DNA of 64,000 nt. Origin: JAIBJN01 sp963811635. GTDB lineage: Bacteria; Actinomycetota; Thermoleophilia; Gaiellales; Gaiellaceae. The translations under genes and the position numbers were made by a program. Below are positions 59,463-64,000 of the stretch, piece after piece. Under the pieces are notes generated by a model. The model did not search any database. It was not told the DNA's origin and saw only the letters and a list, made by a program, of their open reading frames with translations. How positions within the stretch are numbered: the first letter of the stretch is position 1; every line of letters begins with the position of its first letter. The stretch is from assembly GCA_963811635.1 (NCBI GenBank), contig CAWESB010000010.1:102407-166406 (forward strand). Reading direction: 5' to 3'.

Positions 59463-60589
59463 CACTAGGAGCTCAGGCCACTCCGCCCCAGACCCCGCCC
59501 TTGGGAGGCTCCCGGTGCGCATCCCGGTATGTACGCCACGCGGCCCGTTACCTCACGACCGCCCGCTCCCTCGCCGCGCTGCTGCGGCCCTGCCCCCGCC
59601 TGAGGCGTCACCGCGAGGCCCTCACGGGGGATCGGATCCCGGGAGGGGAAGTGAACCAGCCGGTGACCAGGGACAGGACAGAGAGGAGGCCCGCGACGTC
59701 CCGCAACGCGAGGCCCAGCTTCAAGCCGACGCTCGGACTCGAACCGAGGACCCCTTCATTACGAGTTATCGGGCCGGTGTCACCACCGTCACCGGGAGTC
59801 ACCTCAGGTCGCTCCGCGCGCCGAATACTCTGGACAGGAGGTGACTCACGATGCCCCGAGATGACAACCGCGTAGACCCTTGGTAAACCTCGAGGAAAGT
59901 TGTCTCCAGAGTCAGAACGCACCGGAGCCTTCCTCACTGAGAGTGGCCTGCGGCTTTGCGGTACGCCCAGCGCGTTTCTGTTTGCGGACAACCCGCAAGC
60001 AGGATCCGGGCATCCCCCGACGAGCCGGAGCGGCGCGGCTGGCATCCTGCGCCTAACGTCGAGCACGGAGCGCAAGTAGGAAGAAGCTCCACCAAGAGGC
60101 CAGACGCGAATGCGAAAAGTCACTCGGTGAGGCAGACGAAAGCGCCACCGGCTCGACGTTCTTCTGTCCGGACGCTGTTCTCTTGCCGGACGCCAGCCAC
60201 CGCGTCGCCACTCGGATGCCTTGCGCCCCACGGCGTGTCGAGGACGGCGACCCGCTCGCGGTGGGCGCGGGCGCCGCCGTCGCCTCGAACGCGTCGCGCG
60301 AGCGCGAGCGCCCGCTCGAGGACACGCGCGCCGTACTCTGCACATGTCTGCCGGAAGGATCAGGGCATCAGTGCCACAGGGGGTCGACGATGCGCCGCGT
60401 CCGCACGCTCGTCGACGAGGAGCAGGCGTTGACGTTGCACGGGCATCCGTACTCGCAGTTGCAGGCCCCGACCGGCCACTAACCCCTCCTCGGCAAACAC
60501 GTGGTCGCTCTCCGAGACTTGGTGTTGACGGGACCTCGTGTTCTGTGATTTGATCCTTTTGGATCTAGGTCTGCGGGGGCGAGGGATCG
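59463..60589. other. 1.1-kb stretch without convincing genes
   Basis: Frames here lack ribosome-binding sites and family similarity, and base composition falls toward 60 percent GC. It holds the third tRNA-derived fragment (59724-59766), and at the right end the motif GATCCTTTTGGATCTAGGT before the multicopper oxidase gene. It looks like an island joint with decayed sequence. Confidence 0.6.
59724..59766 (-). repeat. tRNA-Thr(CGT)-like 3' half, copy 3
   Basis: On the minus strand CTCGTAATGAAGGGGTC, then the full T-arm and CGTCGGCT: tRNA positions 32 to 73 with the 5' half missing. The match to copies 2 and 4 ends at the anticodon loop on one side, and after the acceptor on the other, showing that this 42-base unit is the shared piece. 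Same orientation as the other copies. Confidence 0.8.
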
Positions 60590-62231
60590 ATGATGCTGAC
60601 GAGACGGCAGTTCCTTGAGAAGGGGAGCCGTCGGCGCGGGAGTGCTTGCGATCCCAAACTCGCTGCTGCGCGGGGCGGCGGCTGCGGCCGCACCCCCGTT
60701 TGCGACGGTGCCGCGCTTCACGCTGCGGCTCCCGATCCCGGCTACGGCGACTGCCGTCGCGCCCAACACGTTCCACATCACCCAGCGCCAGACGCGGCAG
60801 ACGCTGCACCCCAAGCTGGGTAAGACCGCCTTGTGGGGTTATGACGATGGCACGCTGGGTCCGCGCTATCCGGGCCCGACGATCGAGGTCCAGAGAGGAA
60901 CCGCGGTCACGGTGTCATGGACGAACCAGCTCCCGACGACCCACCTGCTGCCGGTCGACACCAGCTTGACCGGTGGCGATGCCTCGGTGAGGGCGCTCAC
61001 CCACCTGCACGGAAACCTCGTCTCGGGGGCGAGCGATGGCAACCCCCACGCGACGCCCCCGCCGGAGTATCTGCAGGGCGAGACGCAGACCGCGTTCTAT
61101 CCGAACGAGCAGCCGGCGACGACGCTCTGGTTCCATGACCACGCGCTCGGGATCACGCGCCTGAACGTGTACGCGGGGCTTGCGGCCTTCTACCTGATCC
61201 GCGATGCCCACGACACCGGGGCAGAGCCCAACCCGATCGGGATCCCGGGCGGAGAGTACGAGATACCGATCGTGATTCAGGACCGCTCGTTCGACGAGAA
61301 CGGCCAGCTGCTCTACCTGCCCCCCTTCGGGTTCGGGGATACCGCGGTCGTGAACGGCGCGGCCTTCCCGTTTCTCAACGTCGAACCACGGAAGTACCGC
61401 TTCCGGTTCTTGAACGGCGCGAACCACCGCTTCTTCCACCTCGAGCTGGCGGACGGCCCGCCCTTCCACCAGATCGGGGCGGACGGAGGGATGTTCGACG
61501 CGCCGGTAGCCAGGGAGGGGCTCCTGATGGGCCCAGCCGACCGGGCCGATGTGATCGTGGATTTCGCGGGGTTCGAGGGAAAGAAGCTGGTGCTCCGCAA
61601 CGTCGAACTCCCCGCCGGCGTCGTCAGCGCGCCGGCCGTGAACCTCCCCGAGATCATGCTGTTCCGTGTTCTCGGCGCCGGTACCACGGTCAACAGCCCC
61701 GGCCCCGCCACGATCCCGACCAGTCTGCCGGGATCCCTCCCGAACTTCGGGCAGCCCCAGCGCGAGCGCTACCTCACACTCGAGTTCGCGGGCGGCCGGT
61801 TCCTGATCGACGGCCTACGCTTCCATGATCCGGTCAACATTCAGGTGCCCGAGGGGGACATCGAAGACTGGCTGCTGATCAACCTCACCGGGGGCACGCA
61901 CCCGATCCACGTCCACCTGGTCGAGTTCCAGATCGTGAGCAGGCGCCCGTTCAACGTGGCCGCCTACCGGGCGGCGCTGACCGCGGCGCGCGCGAACAAC
62001 GAACCCAACCCCGACCCGGCGCCCTACTACACCGGCGGCCCGCTTCCGCCGCAGACCAACGACATCGGCTTCAAGGACAACGCGTTCGCGAACCCCGGCG
62101 TGGTGACGCGCATCCGGTCGCGGTACGACCTGCCGCCGGACGTCACCGGCACCCAGAAGTACGTCCTGCACTGCCACCTCCTCGAGCACGAGGACAACGA
62201 CATGATGCGGCCCTTCGAGGTCCTGGGATAA
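60590..62231 (+). CDS. Tat-exported multicopper oxidase, with one frame break in the signal peptide
   Basis: About 545 residues. The Tat signal TRRQFLEKG starts at 60590-60593 and is cut by one extra G in GGGG 60622-60625; removing it joins AVGAGVLAIPNSLLRG (frame continuing from about 60626). All copper sites are present: HLHG, WFHDH, HPIHVH and the type 1 end HCHLLEHEDNDMM with axial Met. The order and spacing fit CotA/bilirubin-oxidase/phenoxazinone-like three-domain laccases. Acts outside the membrane on phenols, metals or pigments. Confidence 0.88.
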
Positions 62232-62484
62232 CAACCTCCGGCCGCAGCGCCCCAGTCGCCGGCGCTTGGGCCTCGTGGGCTGTAGACGATCCGTTCTGGC
62301 TCGGACTCGAACGCTGCGCCGTACGACAGATTGAACTCACTGGACCGTGAACGCCGACTCGAGCCATCGTCGGCAGGCGCAAAAGCAACGCGAAATAGCC
62401 CTCTAACGGGGGACGCTCCGGGGTTGGAGCACTTCATTCGTCTCCTAAACAGGAAACGCAAGTAGCGGTTTTGCAGGACTTTAG

Positions 62485-62668
62485 GAGCCGACGCTCGGAC
62501 TCGAACCCAGGACCCCTTCATTACGAGAGAACGGCGAGTAAGGGACGCGCGTCCACGCCCGGGCACACGCGGGCACGATCTCGCTGCAATCTCGAAGGAA
62601 TCGGGCCCTCCGGACGTGGACGCGCGTGCCCGCACATGCTCGACCTGACGTACCCGTTTTGTACCCGC
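62485..62668 (-). repeat. tRNA-Thr(CGT)-like 3' half plus inverted-repeat module, copy 4
   Basis: Diverged duplicate of 47490-47662: the tRNA part (one mismatch in the T-stem, CTGGG) is followed by the same 13-bp inverted repeat (62545-62557 and 62615-62627) and the shared end ACGTACCCGTTTTGTACCCGC (20 bases at 62648 onward). On the minus strand both copies can be read as GTKRVR..H.RARAST, possibly the eroded 3' end of an integrase gene. A further scrap of T-arm sequence lies at 62299-62313. The rest of the 62232-62846 gap shows nothing. Confidence 0.75.
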
Positions 62669-62846
62669 GCCGACGCCGTCACCTCTCGAGTCCGTCAGTC
62701 TCGTTTGCTGGCCGGGACCGGAACCATTCGATCGGAGGGGGCCGCGCGACTGGGGCGAAGCAAACCCTGGATTCAGCATTCTGACGAACAGTGAAATCTG
62801 TCAGACTGATGCTGATACTCTCCCCTCGAACATAGGGAGGATCAAG

Positions 62847-63851
62847 ATGAACACGCGTTCGCTCGGCACCACCGGCCTCACCGTCTCCGCCCTCGGCCTC
62901 GGCTGTATGGGCATGTCCGACTTCTACGGCCCCGCCGATGAGGCGGAGTCGATCGCGACGATCCAGGCTGCGCTCGACGCCGGCGTCACCTTGCTCGACA
63001 CGGGCGACTACTACGCCGCCGGGCACAACGAGCTCCTCATTCGGCGACGCGCTCAAAGGACGTAACCGCGACCACGCGGTGATCAGCGTCAAGTTCGGGC
63101 TCATGCGCGCCCCCGACGGATCGATCGTCGGAAACGACGTGCGGCCGGCGGCGGCCAAGAACTTCCTCGCCTACACGCTCAGACGGCTTGGCGCCGACTA
63201 CGTGGATGTCTACCGGCCCGGGCGCGTCTTCCCCGACGTCCCGATCGAGGAGACGGTGGGTGCGATCGGCGAGCTGGTCGAGGCGGGCTATGTTCGCCAC
63301 GTCGGCCTCTCCGAGGTCGGGGCCGAGACGGTCCGGCGCGCGCACGCGGTACACCCGATCTCCGATCTGCAGATCGAGTACTCGCTCGTCTCGCGCGGGA
63401 TCGAGGAGGAGATCCTCCCCACCTGCCGCGAGCTGGGAATCGGCGTCACCGCCTACGGCGTCCTTTCGCGCGGGCTTCTCTCGGGCCACTGGTCGAGGGA
63501 GCGGGAAGCGGCCCTTGCGCCGCATGACTTCCGAGCCTCGGCTCCGCGCTTCACCGGCGAGAACCTCGAGCGCAACCTGGAGCTCGTCGAGGCGCTGCGC
63601 GCAGTCGCCGCCGAGAAGGAGCGACCGTCGCCCAGCTCGCGATCGCCTGGGTCGTCTCCCGCGGCGAGGACGTCGTCCCGCTCGTCGGCGCGCGGACCCG
63701 CGAGCGGCTCGCCGAGTCGCTCGGCGCGGTCGACGTCGACCTCACCCATGACGACCTGGCACGCATCGAGGAGGCGGTCCCGGTCGACGTCATCGCAGGC
63801 GAGCGCTACCACGCCGAGCAAATGGCGATCCTCGATAGCGAGCGCGGCTAA
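62847..63851 (+). pseudogene. aldo/keto reductase, frame-broken
   Basis: MNTRSLGTTGLTVSALGLGC (20) and LLDTGDYYAAGHNELLI, with Asp and Tyr of the tetrad, run to 63045; an extra T in ATTCGGC (about 63042) shifts the frame to GDALKGRNRDHAVISVKFG (Lys), YVDVYRPGRVFPDVPIEETV (20), and a missing G in the GG near 63613 shifts it again to ATVAQLAIAWVVSRGED. About 334 residues: the broad AKR11/AKR13-like group, in which the His of the tetrad sits in the YRPGRV region and is replaced. GGGAGGATCAAG ribosome-binding site. Confidence 0.85.
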
Positions 63852-63860
63852 CGTCCCGGG

Positions 63861-64000
63861 ATGGCGGCCGAGACGCTCACGGCGGATCGCATCCTCGAGG
63901 CGGCGGAGGAGGTCCTTCGCCGCTACGGCCCCGCCAAGGCGAACGTCGTCGACGTCGCCCGCGCCCTCGGCGTCAGTCACGGAAGCGTCTACCGGCACTT
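63861..64000 (+). CDS. TetR-family regulator, 3' truncated by window edge
   Basis: The first 46 residues are present: ADRILEAAEEVLRRYGPAKA (20), VVDVARALGVSHGSVYRH, the canonical TetR helix-turn-helix. It starts nine bases after the aldo/keto reductase stop and may regulate it. Confidence 0.85.
   Translation, partial: MAAETLTADRILEAAEEVLRRYGPAKANVVDVARALGVSHGSVYRH

Noticed and set aside
59463..60589. Several frames of 80-250 codons in the gap before the multicopper oxidase
   Set aside because: No ribosome-binding sites, Arg/Ser-rich translations and mutual overlaps; the end NEGVLGSSPSVG is just translated tRNA sequence.
38788..62672. Intact tRNA gene calls at the repeat copies
   Set aside because: The 5' acceptor, D-arm and 5' anticodon stem are missing at copies 2-4; copy 1 lacks a normal anticodon arm.
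62847..63065. Short aldo/keto reductase fragment as a complete small protein
   Set aside because: Removing one T at about 63042 restores a full-length reductase in the next frame, so the short product is an artefact of the break.

Overview
The window is a 64-kb piece of a very GC-rich chromosome with dense genes, many GTG/TTG starts and frequent 4-base start/stop overlaps. Actinobacterial-type content (UTRA-GntR regulators, short-chain dehydrogenases, HtaA-like secreted protein, Rhodococcus/Mycobacterium-type microcompartment) points to an Actinomycetota member, plausibly a deep lineage such as Thermoleophilia. That placement is inference; no rRNA or other lineage marker is present.

Layout. 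0-13 kb: mixed chromosomal genes (SixA-type phosphatase and a PAS/GAF histidine kinase, a CoA-transferase pair, a papain-like peptidase, a FAH-family enzyme, a cyclic-nucleotide-binding protein, a hydroxyacyl-CoA dehydrogenase, urocanase). 13.3-17.4 kb: a small sugar or polyol catabolic module (FGGY kinase, GntR, zinc dehydrogenase, divergent TIM-barrel enzyme) with a perfect 17-bp palindromic operator. 17.4-27.8 kb: a complete microcompartment operon on the minus strand: aminotransferase-fold lyase, CoA-acylating aldehyde dehydrogenase, four shell proteins (two BMC-T, one BMC-H, one BMC-P), an uncharacterised accessory protein, amino-alcohol kinase, SDR, GntR, formamidase and APC permease. 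It matches the aminoacetone / 1-amino-2-propanol (RMM) type: reduce aminoacetone, phosphorylate the alcohol, eliminate to propionaldehyde, oxidise to propionyl-CoA. 27.9-38.8 kb: further amine and glycerol metabolism (two FAD amine oxidoreductases, GlpD/GlpK, a choline-kinase-like protein) and an HD-GYP/LuxR fusion.

38.8-64 kb has the character of accreted islands. At least three, probably four, copies of the 3' half of a tRNA gene (cut at the anticodon loop, apparently tRNA-Thr(CGT)) lie in the same orientation at 38.8, 47.5, 59.7 and 62.5 kb, as expected for old integration ends. Cargo includes a SoxR-like regulator with a 19-bp-spacer promoter, a QueA-like enzyme, a serine peptidase with a stand-alone copy of its N-terminal domain, and a light-responsive-looking block (48.4-59.5 kb): a CarH/LitR-type B12 photoreceptor regulator, photolyase, two CFA-synthase-like methyltransferases, fatty-acid desaturase, DUF1295, DUF1365 and a flavin amine-oxidase-like enzyme, probably remodelling membrane lipids under photooxidative stress. 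A near-consensus promoter with a palindrome in its spacer lies beside the LitR gene.

From about 48.5 kb rightward, seven genes carry frame breaks, nearly all equivalent to one extra base with intact coding sense on both sides. None is seen in the left 48 kb. Sequencing or assembly error is the simplest explanation, recent decay the alternative. The window ends inside a TetR-family regulator.
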